Source: Ariolimax columbianus
Taxonomy: Eukaryota > Mollusca > Gastropoda > Stylommatophora > Arionidae
Reading direction: 5' to 3'
Length of the DNA: 64,000 nt
NCBI GenBank assembly: GCA_036924085.1
Contig: JAVGWX010000008.1
Span: 52,421,314 to 52,485,313 of the forward strand
Below are positions 54,455 through 64,000 of this stretch, piece after piece. The stretch's first letter is position 1. Each line of letters begins with the position of its first letter. Made by a program: the position numbers and the translations under genes. Below the pieces are notes generated by a model. That model made no database searches and had not been told where the DNA came from. It saw only the letters and a program-made list of their open reading frames with translations.

Positions 54455-54795
54455 ATGACACAGACATGAATAGCACCCCTGCCCCACAGAGAGCTGTGTG
54501 AGATGATATAATATCGGGCATGGTTAGGTGGTTTGTTAAGATCAGCATATATGGCTCTTAACAAGCTGCGGGTCTGCTTTACTCTGGTGTTTGAGTCTAT
54601 TACGATGGTCTCTCAGATCGGTTAACCACCCTATGCGGCACTTTGTTCCCAACACAGTGGAGTAGTAAGCTGCTCGAGTCTAAGCTAAGCAGGAAATATT
54701 TATCGGCTACATCTAGCTCACGCCAGAGATGGGACCTGCACAGAGGCACCCACCCACGTAGAAGTACAAGTCGACTAAGACTAAGACCCAGACGT
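54455..54795 (+). mobile_element. Rep-E copy
   Basis: ATAGCACCCCTGCCCCACAG, GGTTTGTTAAGATCAGCATA, CGGTTAACCACCCTATG, ACAGTGGAGTAGTAAGCTGC, GCTAAGCAGGAAAT and GTAGAAGTACAAGTCGACTA in the order of 25,598-25,958. Confidence 0.85.
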
Positions 54796-55112
54796 AGAAA
54801 ATAACACATTTCTAAATAGTTTTATAAAAAATGGAGAAAAAAAAACGTAAAAATGATAACGAATAAAAATAAAAACAATGTCCACACTGATTTCAGATTT
54901 GGAGCAATGGCAGATTGCTATATTGAACATATTTCTATGTGCATGGCAGTGTGGACTGAAATAATTGAAATAATGATTGACATCAAACAAATATGATCAA
55001 AACCGTTGTGATTAATTTTACCAAAATAGAAGAAGTAAGAACGTTAGCATTATAGATGGTATTGATATATTACGCTTTATACTTGCCAACTATATACTCT
55101 GGACTGTATAAT
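54796..55112. other. No recognisable feature
   Basis: AT-rich spacer. Confidence 0.5.
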
Positions 55113-55675
55113 CTGGACATACAAGGAGGGTAAACTACTTCCACACAGGTTGCCTGAGGCGAATATTCCACATCCGATGGCAAGATCGTGTCACTGACAT
55201 CGAGGTTCTCTCGAGGGCTAAAATGCCCAGCATCCATGCACTGCTAGAAAAAGCACGACTAGGATGGGCCGGATAGACCTCGTCCGTATGTCAGACGAGC
55301 GGCTCCCAAAGAAGCTTCTCTACGGCGAGCTGAGAGAGGGATGGCGCGAGAGAGGGCGCCCAAAGAAACATTTTAAAGACGGTCTGAGGGATTCACTGTA
55401 AAGTTGCTAGATAGACATCGACACCTGGGAATGTCTTGCGCAAAACAGATCTGATTGGAAAGCGCAGTCAAATCGGGTGTAGCTACCGGCGAAGACGACC
55501 GTGTTGTGAAAGCCCAGAGCAGACGCGAGACCCGGAAATCCCGAACAGCGGGAACACTATCAGCTTCTACAAACCTCGTGTGCCCGATATGTAGCAGATG
55601 TTTTCGTGACCGCATTGGCCTGTTCAGCCACATGCGCACCCCCAACCAACATGGAAATCTGAGACAAGGATGATG
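55113..55675 (+). pseudogene. LINE-P, RT C-terminus with C2H2 zinc-finger tail
   Basis: FHTGCLRRIFHIRWQDRVTD and IEVLSRAKMPSIHALLEKAR (55,139-55,258), then after a frameshift LVRMSDERLPKKLLYGELRE and RGRPKKHFKDGLRDSL, then DTWECLAQNRSDWK. A last frame (55,455-55,673) has QSRRETRKSRTAG and CPICSRCFRDRIGLFSHM, a C-x2-C-x12-H zinc-finger-like knuckle. This order (INxFH-LR-I, LRWAGH, GKR-RGRP, DRxxWR, CxxC...H) is the C-terminus of a widespread LINE class in invertebrates. Two or more frameshifts; the endonuclease and palm are absent. Confidence 0.88.
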
Positions 55676-56681
55676 TCGGCGGTCCTCATCGACAACGATG
55701 GACAGCTATTACTTGCCAAACATATATATTTATAAATTAAATTATCTACAGCTGTCTACGGATTCATACAATGTTACATTTTCATTCGAAAGTACATGCA
55801 CTGTAGGCAAATGAAGTAAATACTCTTTACCATCTATTTTATAGAAAGGTTTGAATGAAAATGTAATAAAAAATACCAGAAATGCTGAAATGTAATAGTT
55901 GACCCCGCAAATAGACATACACCCTCCTCCCAGCCACCAAATAATCAGATAAAAATCACATGCCCAGGTCAGAAATTATGTAAAATTAATCATTGAAAGA
56001 GCAATTTATGCATTGAAATCAACCGTTCAGTGTAGAAACAATTATTTGTGAACGCAATGACCTTACTCTGGTCTGGCATACGGATATGTAATTGTCCATG
56101 GGCAAGTATTGGTTGTTTGAGATACTGGCAAATGTTATTCAGATCCTTGTGACCTACTGTTGGTGATGTACGTGACTAATCTAAATGGAAATTGTTTTCT
56201 TGGAAATTTAAAAATTATGTTTGTATCTGGTCGAATAAGTGTCATTCTGGGATAGAGAACAACTTCATTACTATTTAAATGTTAGGTTTTGCTTCAATTG
56301 TACCATTTTGTAATTGTGTAAATGTCATCAGTGGCCCATTCCATATGCCCTTCGAAAAGTAAATTCATCAGTAACATAGTTATAGCAACTAGCTTAAATC
56401 AAAGTTTGTGTGGAGATGTACTCTGAAGGGCCACACCACGCGTAGTAAAGAGAAATGTCTTGGAACATACCAAAGTGAAAAGATAACACAGCAAAGAGAA
56501 AGAAAACAAGAAATGCTAACTATATATTTTTGTGTTCATCAATCCAAATCGTCATGCTATAGCCAGTGAATAATAAAAGGAACAACTGTACTAATTTGTT
56601 CAAAATTTAATGCAATAAATACATTGGAAACAATATTTTCTGAAAGTAAATGTTCGCGATCAGTAGAACAAATCTTCTTCT
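55676..56681. other. No recognisable feature
   Basis: About 1 kb, AT-rich, no motif. Confidence 0.5.
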
Positions 56682-56832
56682 ATAATCGTTGCTAGTTTAG
56701 CCTGGGACTGGATAATCGTTGCTAATTTAGCCTGGGACTGGATAATCGTTGCTAGTTTAGCCTGGGACTGGATAATCGTTGCTAGTTTAGCCTGGGACTG
56801 GATAATCGTTGCTAGTTTAGCCTGAGACTGGA
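56682..56832. repeat. Minisatellite, 30-bp unit, 5 copies
   Basis: ATAATCGTTGCTAGTTTAGC and CTGGGACTGG repeat with almost no change, a young array. Confidence 0.96.
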
Positions 56833-57534
56833 TTCTTCAAGAAATTCTTCTGTCTTTTTCATGACCCAATACCGTCCTACAAATTCTCCTCTAGGGGAGT
56901 CGCGTGGGCAACATCGTTCTCCTCAAATCTGCTGTTGGCGACAGTCCGCAGGTAGATGTGCTGCTGTCATGTCTGCCAGGCCGCAATAACACAGGCTGGG
57001 GGTTCGTATCTTGAATTGGATGTGCAGGTGCTGTCTCATTCTGCTGTGGCCAGTTCGGAGACGTGTTTGATAATTTTATCTTTTCTGGAGAGTTGGTAAT
57101 ATCCGTCATCTACCTGGTAATTGGAATATTCTTCATCCAACTTTACATTGTGATGTCCTTTTATTATGACTTTTGCTTCTGCATAGTTGACCAGGTATTC
57201 TTCGCTTTCTCTTTGACCAAGCTGTCGGTTTCTTCGTTTTCTTTGATGTTACAGTACAAAGCTATCCACTGTGTCACTGCTTTCTGGATACTCTGAAATA
57301 TTTTAGACAAGGCTGCCCCTGAATTAGTTTAATTCAGTTTTCAATTTTTAAGAAAAAAAAACTTGATTTTCCTTCTCGGTCAAATTCGGAAAACTGAACA
57401 TGAAACTATCTTTCGAGAGGGAACGGAAAGACACAAAGTATAACAGTCTGAAACACGAGTGATGACGGAAATACCCGATCTATATATATACATATGTATG
57501 ATTATTTAAATATAAATATATGAATACATAGCAC
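56833..57534. other. No recognisable feature
   Basis: No repeat or gene signature. Confidence 0.5.
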
Positions 57535-57865
57535 CATACGCACGCACGCACGCACTCACATACATACATAGATAACATAAGAACAGACATACAACATATA
57601 CAAACAGTACATACAAAACATACATATAAAACACATGTGAAACCTTAAAAACATATATGCATACATTCATACAGACACTGCTACACACAAATACACACAT
57701 AAACAGACCCAAAGACACATACACACAGAAATACACACGTGCACACATATACATACGAACATACGAACATACACACATCATACACCAACATTCATACACA
57801 CACCTACACATATACACATACACACAACCCATATACACAGATACACGCACATACACATAATAAAC
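57535..57865. repeat. (CA/CATA)n-rich tract
   Basis: ACACATACACAC-type sequence with GCACGCACGCAC at the left. Open frames (THTHT) are artefacts. Confidence 0.9.
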
Positions 57866-57919
57866 AACTTCCAAGGAAAATACCAATGACATCATTTATT
57901 GTCTAATGTGGTATACTAC

Positions 57920-58025
57920 TGCACGCGCGCGCGCGTGTGTGTGTATTTGTGTGTGTATGTGTATTTGTGTGTGTTTGTGTGTGTGTATTTGTGTGTGTGT
58001 GTGTGTATGTTTCTATATGTATGTT
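57920..58025. repeat. (CG)n-(TG)n tract
   Basis: GCACGCGCGCGCGCGTGTGTG is followed by interrupted GTGTGTATTTGTGTG repeats. The alternating purine-pyrimidine core is a strong Z-DNA candidate. Confidence 0.93.
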
Positions 58026-58044
58026 TGCGTGCAAGTACTATAGT

Positions 58045-58363
58045 TTCTTGTAAAGAGAATAAAACAAAAGCGGATGAATTTAAAAAGTTGGGGGTGAACA
58101 GAGAATTAATAACCGAAACCATGGTTAGACAGTTACGTTATTTTGGTCTTATAACAAGACAGACCTCCTTGTTGAATACCGTAGTAAAGGGTAAGGTAGA
58201 AGACAGCCGTTTAAGAGGTAGAGAACGTTTTAAGTGGGCGGATAACATCAGGAGATGGACTGGAAAAAGACTGTCATTCCCACCATTACGGCAAGAGATA
58301 GAGTTCACTGGAGCTCCACTGCAGTCGACCTTCGATGCAAAGATTGGACTTAAACTGAACTGA
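58045..58363 (+). pseudogene. Endonuclease/RT LINE C-terminal module
   Basis: NREL ITETMVRQLRYFGLITR, then SLLNTVVKGKVEDSRLRGRE and RFKWADNIRRWTGKRL, ending at the stop near 58,361. This is the YFGH, LxxTIxxGxVEGxRxRGR, W-DNI-WTG sequence of LINE C-termini, here with Gly-Leu for Gly-His and RGRER for RGRP. It opens right after the (TG)n tract. The upstream part of the element is not seen. Confidence 0.85.
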
Positions 58364-58664
58364 GCTATAGTTAGATGAATACATGCCTCCAACAGCTTTA
58401 CTTTTTCTCAGAAGCAAGTGGACATAACCTCTAAGTAGGACATATCATGGCACCAGGATGGTGCCCGACTTGCTCTGGGCATGAATCCGTTTATTGGATG
58501 CTTTAGTTGACAGACCCACAGGCAGACATTTGCAAACATAATCTCATTGTGATTGACGTCCTGTCACATAGTAGCTGTTTGTCTTATCTATTTTTGTGAA
58601 TATTAAATTTCTATATTTGGACCCGAATCTGTTATGTTTTGTTCTGCGTATGTTTGTGTATGGC
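58364..58664. other. No recognisable feature
   Basis: Spacer, nothing recognised. Confidence 0.5.
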
Positions 58665-59110
58665 GTTGTGTTCTGTTTGGTGAAGTGTTTTGTTTGGTGG
58701 GGTGTTTTGTTTGGTGGGGTATTTTGTTTGGTGAAGTGTTTTGTTTGGTGAAGTTGTTTGTTTGGTGAAGTGTTTTGTTTGGTGGGGTGTTTTGTTTGGT
58801 TGGGTGTTTTGTTTGGTGAAGTGTTTTGTTTCGTTGGGTGTTTTGTTTGGTGAAGTGTTTTGTTTGGTGGAGTGTTCTGTTTGGTGGAGTGTTTTGTTTG
58901 GTGGAGTCTTTGTTGGTAGTGTATTTGTTCGGTATAGTGTTTATTTGGTGGAGTGTTTATTTGGCGAGTTGTTTCTTTTGAGTGAGTAATTTTGTTTGTG
59001 TAAGTGTTTTGTTTGGTGTAGAGGTTATTTATGGATTGTTTTTTCATTTGGGGAGAAGTTTAATTGGAGTAAGTGTTTTGTTTCGGATGAATTTTTTGTT
59101 TTACGAGTTT
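58665..59110. repeat. Minisatellite, 17-bp unit, then degenerate
   Basis: GTTTTGTTTGGTGGGGT and GTTTTGTTTGGTGAAGT alternate to about 58,910. Degenerate relatives (AGTGTTTATTTGGCGAG) reach about 59,110. T/G-rich on the plus strand. Confidence 0.93.
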
Positions 59111-59524
59111 GTTGTTTGCTCCTTTGTGGCCATTTATAAGGGTGGAAATAATCGTATCGATGGTTCGCAGTAATAACACAGAATTGGTGCCAAGATTTGA
59201 CAAATGGGCATACACTTGGGGATTCAGTCGTAATGTCGACGTGATTGTGTTATACCTCCAGAAAGGAACTTAAAAATGTATCAGAACGCGTCGAGTAACA
59301 TCCTCCACAAGACCAACAGAATGTAGGCTAACTTACAATAAGTATATATGTATGAAAAACAACATTTTATTCAATACAAGCTTTCTATTATATCATAGCT
59401 CTTCAACCTGGACGATAGCGTCTACTAGTCGGTTATTTTAGCTTTGAGGAGAGCGGTATCAGAATAATTACATTCTGAATTAAAAATATATTATTAAAAT
59501 TATTATTATTATGACAATCCAGAA
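59111..59524. other. No recognisable feature
   Basis: Spacer before LINE-J, AT-rich towards its right end. Confidence 0.5.
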
Positions 59525-59803
59525 GTTACACAACCTCAGGAAACCATGGTGGAATACCAGCAAACCAACAAAAGTGCAAATTTTGAGAACCTGTGTGTTT
59601 CCCGTGACAGCATACGGTTGTTAAACATGGACAGTTACCCAGATGTCAAGGAAGAGAGTTTACGAGTCGAAATGTTATATAACGGTTACCAGAATACCAT
59701 GACCCGAAAAAAAAGAATTGGACAGAAGTTTATAACAACATTGATAAACCATGAAAGGAAAATTGAAAATACTTTGGGCACATCAAAAGACATCGGTTTT
59801 GAG
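59525..59803 (+). pseudogene. LINE-J, RT C-terminal region, left part
   Basis: In shifting frames: KVQILRTCVFPVTAYGC and WTVTQMSRKRVYESKCY, then INHERKIENTL and FGHIKRHRF, the VFPV-YGCETWT and INxERK...FGHI blocks of endonuclease/RT LINEs. The coding sequence breaks at the SINE-C junction and resumes at 60,187 with VVMEGMVPGM, which restores FGHIKRH-x-GLE-x-VVMEGMVPG. This part is on the plus strand and its other half lies 380 bp downstream. Confidence 0.85.
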
Positions 59804-60185
59804 TCTTCTTCTTCTTCTTCTTCTTCTTCTTCTTCTTCTTCGTTCGTTCTCAATCTCCCACTACCAAACCCTGAAAGGGTAAGTAGCAGAATGTAGTCCA
59901 GAGAACGAGGTGTGTTGTGTTGTAGTTTACAGCTTGGCTGCGTTATTTGCACCTTTCGTTCCAACACATCCGACTTCAGCAAGCATTTGTTTAGTACCGG
60001 GTTAACATTTCCTCTTCGATCCCTTCTCCTTAGTCAGTCTGCCCTGCTGCAGCCTGTTATCCAGGATCACCGGGTGGAGGTGTAGAAGAGTCTTGGCAGC
60101 TCTGGTTCGCTGGCCCTGACGATAGCAGTCAGCTATGGGTCGCTGACCAATGCAGCTCATGCGCTGCTCAGCATCTTGATCCCGG
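59804..60185 (-). mobile_element. SINE-C, near full-length, inserted in LINE-J
   Basis: (CTT)n at 59,804-59,840 (its (AAG)n tail), CGTTCGTTCTCAATCTCCCA, GGTGTGTTGTGTTGTAGTTT, CACATCCGACTTCAGCAAGC, TTAGTACCGGGTTAACATTT, GTTATCCAGGATCACCGGGT, GGCCCTGACGATAGCAGTCA and GCTCAGCATCTTGATCCCGG. It splits the LINE-J coding sequence. Flanks GGTTTTGAGT (59,795-59,804) and GGTCTTGACT (60,184-60,193) match at 8 of 10 and may be an aged target duplication. Confidence 0.9.
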
Positions 60186-60395
60186 TCTTGACTGAGTGGT
60201 AATGGAAGGTATGGTGCCGGGCATGAGAGAAGCAGAGGCAGACCAAGAAGGCGATGAAACACAACATGTTAAGGAATGTTTGGGCATGACTAGGCGCAGA
60301 CTGGAGATTTGGCAAGAGATCGAGTTTCTTTCAGACGGTCTGAGATGTAAGTTACGTTTTTCATAGGTCATGCTACATGATGATGATATGAAATT
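60186..60395 (+). pseudogene. LINE-J C-terminal module, right part
   Basis: VVMEGMVPGM, then REAEADQEGDETQ (a shifted GRGRPRRRW), then MTRRRLEIWQEIEFLSDG and an acidic DDDMKLL-type end near 60,395. The frame moves several times. With 59,525-59,803 it forms the 3' end of a single LINE-J copy. Confidence 0.78.
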
Positions 60396-60496
60396 ATTAA
60401 AAATACACATACTCGACGGACGATCACGAAATGTTCTTCACTTTAGATTTTAGTTGGCAGGAATGCAAATTTACCTTTACGAAAATTATAAAAAGT

Positions 60497-60735
60497 GGGC
60501 GCTAAGTTATTAAATCGAGCGCCAAGTTATTAAAGTGAGCGTCAAGTTATTAAAGTGAATGCCAAGTTATTAAAGTGAGCGCCAAGTTATTAAAGTGAGC
60601 GTAAAGTTATTATAGTGGGCGGAAAATTATTAAAGTGAGCACCAATTTATTAAATCGAGCGCCAAGTTATTAAAGTGAGCGTCAAGTTATCAAAGAGAGC
60701 GCCAAGTTATTAAAGTGAGCGACAAGTATAAAAAT
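60497..60735. repeat. Minisatellite, 20-bp unit, about 12 copies
   Basis: AGCGCCAAGTTATTAAAGTG with GTCAAG, GTAAAG and AAATCG variants. Confidence 0.95.
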
Positions 60736-60974
60736 GTAGACGAACCTTACTTTAAATCATGACATGTTTTGTTTTGTTTTTGAGACAACAGGTGTCAGTA
60801 TTTGAAACATGAAAAAGTCTCGCTAGTAACGACTGTTTCTACAAAATGTCAGCTCTTTAGGTTATGGGGAAGTTGGTTAGAAAAGGAAACATAGAAGTCC
60901 ACGCAAACAGATAACGGTCATGTAGAGTTAAACAGAAGCCTGTACACAAATTCTTCTGGACAAAAATAAATATG

Positions 60975-61675
60975 CTAAACCTGGTCTACAGAAGTTATCT
61001 TAACCTGGTCCACGAAAGATATCTTAACCTGGTCCACAGAAGTTATCTTAACCTGGTCCACAGAAGTTATCTTAACCTGATCCACATAAGTTAGCTTAAC
61101 CTGGTCCATGAAAGTTACCTTAACCAGGTCCACGAAAGTTACCTTAACCTGGTCCCCAGAAGTTATCTTAACCTGGTCCACAGAAGTTATCTTAACCTGA
61201 TCCACAGAAGTTAGCTTAACCTGGTCCACAGAAGTTAGCTTAACCTGATCCACAGAAGTTAGCTTAACCTGGTCCACAGAAGTTAGCTTCACCTGGTCCA
61301 CGAAAGGTACCTTAACCTGGTCCATGAAAGTTACCTTAACCTGGTCCACAGAAGTTAGCTTAAACTGGTCCACAGAAGTTAGCTTACTCTCGTCCACGAA
61401 AGGTACCTTAACCTGGTCCACGAAAGTTACCTTATCCTGGTCCACGAAAGTTACCTTATCCTGGTCCACAGAAGTTATCTTAACCTGGTCCACGAAAGGT
61501 ACCTTAACCTGGTCCACGAAACTTACCTTATCCTGGTCTACAGAACTTAGCTTAACCTGGTCCACAGAAGTGAGCCTAACCTGGTTCACAGAAGTGAGCT
61601 TAACCTGGTCCACAGAGTTAGCTTAACCTGGTCCACAGAAGTTAGCTTAACCTGGTCCACGAAAGTTACCTTAAC
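60975..61675. repeat. Minisatellite, 24-bp unit, about 29 copies
   Basis: AACCTGGTCCACAGAAGTTATCTT, with CACGAAAGTTACC and AGTTAGC subtypes intermixed. 24 bp is 8 codons, so the minus strand (VDQVKLTS) and plus strand both stay open for over 100 codons without implying a protein. Confidence 0.96.
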
Positions 61676-61679
61676 CAAG

Positions 61680-61925
61680 GGGAGAGGAGACTAACGTCTG
61701 GTCAGGCAAAACATAACTGATCAGACAATGTTAGGATAATAGGTGGAAATTGACGTGATCTCCATAGTAGTGAGCGTCACGCAGATGAAACGAAGCAAAG
61801 CCCAACAATCTGGAGGACCCCGGTCTAGCACTCTCGGGATGTGAGGAAAGCGTCTACAACAATTTGTAGAGTGCAAATAAAGAGTCAACGTACTCTTCGT
61901 GATTATTCAGCAACAACAACCTGAT
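61680..61925 (+). mobile_element. SINE-B copy abutting the 24-bp array
   Basis: GAGAGGAGACTAACGTCTGG, CAGACAATGTTAGG, GTAGTGAGCGTCACGCAGAT, GGAGGACCCCGGTCTAGCAC, CGGGATGTGAGGAAAGCG and CAACAACAAC. It lacks most of the 38-bp unit region and part of the middle (CCACTTAACG block). Confidence 0.85.
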
Positions 61926-62215
61926 AGAAGGACCCAACATTAACAATAACAACATGATACAAAGACCCAACATTAAGGTCAACAACATGATACAAGGACC
62001 CAACATGTTAACAACAACATAATAATACAAGGAGTCAATATTAACAACAACATGTTAACAACAACAACATGTTAACAACAACAACATGATACAAGGACCC
62101 AACATAAACAATAAACAACAAAAACCTTCAACAAGGACCCAACATTAACAACAACAACAACATGATAAAGGATCCAACATTAACAACAACAACAACCTTA
62201 TACAAGGACCCACCA
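61905..62215. repeat. Imperfect AAC-rich array
   Basis: AACAACATGATACAAGGACC, CAACATTAACAACAAC and shorter AAC runs repeat at irregular spacing of about 30 to 50 bp. It starts at the (AAC)n tail of the preceding SINE-B. Confidence 0.88.
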
Positions 62216-62604
62216 TCATGCTAACACAAGTTTGTTTTTTTCCATTCACAAATGCGTACTCTTTTCAACTACATTTATTCGAGAATCTATACATATATTT
62301 GCTGATCTCACATTTTTACCTTAAAGCTGTAGTTGCTATTACATCAAGTTGCTAATGTACTCATGAATCCTATTGCGTCATTCAAATTTGCCATCATTCT
62401 GTCATTATAACAGCCAGAGAAATGGGGAACATATTTAAATCGTGAAATACGGGTCATATCTGTCCTGAGACCCGACAATCTAGAGCGAATATATCAATTT
62501 AATAGGATTGTCGAAAGATTGAATTCTAGGCCGGAAATGATTATGTTAATGAATCTATAGTCCCAGAAAAGACGTACTCAAATTTTAGAGAATAGAGTCG
62601 TCGG
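62216..62604. other. No recognisable feature
   Basis: Spacer before the inverted repeat. Confidence 0.5.
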
Positions 62605-62876
62605 GTCTTATTACGTCCAACCACAAGATGGCCGACCTAACTGGGATAAACCAGTGTCGTTAAGGGCAATGTAAACAAACAGAAACATTGACACTCCCTT
62701 GTCATATAACCTTGAACTTTAACCGCAAGCAACCTAAAGTACCCAAATACATTATTACCTGTACGCAGAAGCAGACCATGACAGACTTCGACCATTTTAA
62801 GTATTCTTATTTACAGGGACACGACAAAATAATCGCAGCACAGAAACAAGATGCAAACTAAATAAATGTTCTAGAA
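62605..62876 (+). repeat. Long inverted repeat, left arm
   Basis: About 272 bp from GTCTTATTACGTCCAACC to AACTAAATAAATGTTCTAGAA is repeated in reverse at 63,333-63,605, with about nine differences by eye. The whole inverted repeat is about 1 kb and encloses a hAT-like element. Confidence 0.92.
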
Positions 62877-63212
62877 CAGCGGTTCTTAAAATGTTCGTTA
62901 CCACGGACCCCATTTAAATATGTTTTGATGCCGAGTGCCACCAAAATATTCCGTGCATGAAAATGTCCAGGAATGAATTATGTGTGTGGTATATGTGTGT
63001 TTACAATAGTAAACAATTGAAAATGTTAAATGTCCTGTGGTAATCATAATAAATTTATAATCAAATTGTCTCTCACTCCACATCTGCAACTCACAATACT
63101 CATTTATTTTCATTATACAACCCACATTTACACAATCTAGGAAAGTCTCGTTAGTTGTTAAGCCCAAATAACATGTCAATAAAAGTGGTAACGAACATTT
63201 TAAGAACCGCTG
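62877..63212. mobile_element. hAT-like terminal-inverted-repeat element
   Basis: It begins CAGCGGTTCTTAAAATGTTC and ends with the exact reverse complement of the first 28 bases (63,185-63,212). CAGCGGTTCTTAAA and the nearby CCACGGACCCC are typical of hAT termini (established pattern CAGYGGTTCTYAAA). Flanks TTCTAGAA and TTCTAGAT match at 7 of 8, fitting an 8-bp hAT duplication, but this word is palindromic and lies in a larger inverted repeat, so the duplication is not proof. No transposase is encoded. Confidence 0.7.
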
Positions 63213-63340
63213 TTCTAGATCATTTATTTTCATTATACAACCCACATTTACACAATCTAGGAAAGTCTCATTAGTTGTTAAGCCCAAATAACATTTCAGT
63301 AAAAGTGGTAACGAACATTTTAAGAACCGCTGTTCTAGAT
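63101..63340. repeat. 120-bp direct duplication
   Basis: CATTTATTTTCATTATACAA to GCTGTTCTAGAT occurs at 63,101-63,220 and 63,221-63,340 with about three differences. It includes the right hAT-like end, so that end is present twice. Confidence 0.95.
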
Positions 63341-63605
63341 CATTTTTTTTAGTTTGCATCTTGTTTCTGGGCTGCGGTTATTTTGTCGTGTCCCTGTAAA
63401 TAAGAATACTTAAAAGGGTTGAAGTCTGTCATGGTCTGCTTCTGCGTACAGGTAATAATATATGTGGGTACTTTAGGTTGCTTGCGGTTAAAGTTCAAGG
63501 TTATATGACAAGGGAGTGTCAATGTTTCTGTTTGTTTACCTTGCCCTTAACGACACTGGTTTATCCCAGTTAGGTCGGCCATCTTGTGGTTGGACGTAAT
63601 AAGAC
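63333..63605 (-). repeat. Long inverted repeat, right arm
   Basis: Reverse complement of 62,605-62,876, ending CGTAATAAGAC at 63,605. Flanks of the whole inverted repeat (left TAGAGTCGTCGG, right GGTGTGAGGGCG) show no clear duplication. Confidence 0.92.
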
Positions 63606-64000
63606 GGTGTGAGGGCGAGGCGATACTCACTGATGTGTACTTTAAATTAAATTAAATTTGTAGAATAAATAACCTTAGAGTTCAGTTTGCTGGTACTTAA
63701 CAATCCGTATTCTCTTATGTTAATTTAAACCTTCTGTCCTATTCCAGTTTCGAAATTGGTTTTAAATTCAATTAAACTGTTGACTTCATTTTATGAGAAG
63801 GATGGCATTTCATTTCCTTTACAAGCCTTGTTATATCTATGATTTAGCAGAAGCTTGTATTCTGAGGGGTGTCTCTAGTTTTTCAAACGATATCTGTGAT
63901 CATTTTTGAGAAAAACGATCTTTGATATATTCGGCCTAGAGGCGGTGTTTTGAGAATTCTGCTAGCACAAACGACAGTCTTGCTGATGTGATGAATCACC
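63606..64000. other. No recognisable feature
   Basis: AT-rich sequence to the window end, no motif. Confidence 0.5.

Noticed and set aside
60975..61613. A 212-codon VDQVKLTS repeat protein
   Set aside because: Product of the 24-bp array. Both strands are open and subtypes change without codon bias.

Overview
This is a eukaryotic, repeat-dominated window. No complete host protein-coding gene, rRNA gene or convincing tRNA gene was found. What can be read is 5'-truncated and decayed non-LTR retrotransposons (LINEs), several families of short retroposons (SINEs) with tRNA-like pol III heads, mariner-derived fold-back elements, a hAT-like terminal-inverted-repeat element, and about thirty tandem arrays covering roughly a fifth of the window (my estimate by eye, about 14 kb). 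The mix of tRNA-headed SINEs, RNase H-bearing LINEs, CR1/L2-like LINE tails and abundant minisatellites suggests a lophotrochozoan invertebrate, most likely a mollusc. That is an inference and no single marker proves it. Working names used below: SINE-A (tRNA head), SINE-B ((AAC)n tail), SINE-C ((AAG)n tail), SINE-F (second tRNA-headed family), Rep-G (body next to a 70-bp unit), Rep-E, LINE-D (CR1/L2-like), LINE-H (RNase H type, (AAG)n tail), LINE-N (second RNase H type), and LINE-I, J, K, L, M, O and P (endonuclease/RT LINEs ending in a basic GRGRP-W module).

Layout. 1-6.5 kb: SINE-A, a 38-bp array, then a LINE-D 3' end with a LINE-H RNase H fragment inserted inside it (13-bp target duplication), a second LINE-D tail and SINE-F. 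7.5-14.3 kb: mostly tandem arrays (10-, 70-, 27-, 60-, 42- and 21-bp units) around two reverse LINE-D copies and a LINE-I fragment. 14.8-20.8 kb: SINE-A, two decayed LINE RT remnants (J and K) on the minus strand, a mariner fold-back element and SINE-C. 21.8-28.9 kb: microsatellites, SINE-F, Rep-G, Rep-E, LINE-D, a second mariner fold-back element, an intact SINE-B with a 19-bp target duplication, and LINE-L. 29.8-38.2 kb: more arrays, a chimeric SINE, LINE-M, and SINE-C nested in SINE-A (15-bp duplication). 38.8-50.8 kb: two RNase H LINE types, six SINE-B copies or fragments, LINE-I, J, L and O remnants, and the 38-bp and 40-bp arrays. 51.6-64 kb: a 39-bp array with an age gradient, Rep-E, LINE-P with a C-terminal zinc finger, a LINE-J copy split by SINE-C, 17-, 20- and 24-bp arrays, and a 1-kb inverted repeat containing a hAT-like element.

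How the parts relate. LINEs supply the transposition machinery and SINEs are the passengers. SINE-C and LINE-H end in the same (AAG)n tail, which suggests a partnership. Two short retroposon families have had internal units expanded into minisatellites at several unlinked sites (38-bp unit of SINE-B, 70-bp unit beside Rep-G). Many long open frames in the window are only tandem arrays read in an open frame and are not genes.
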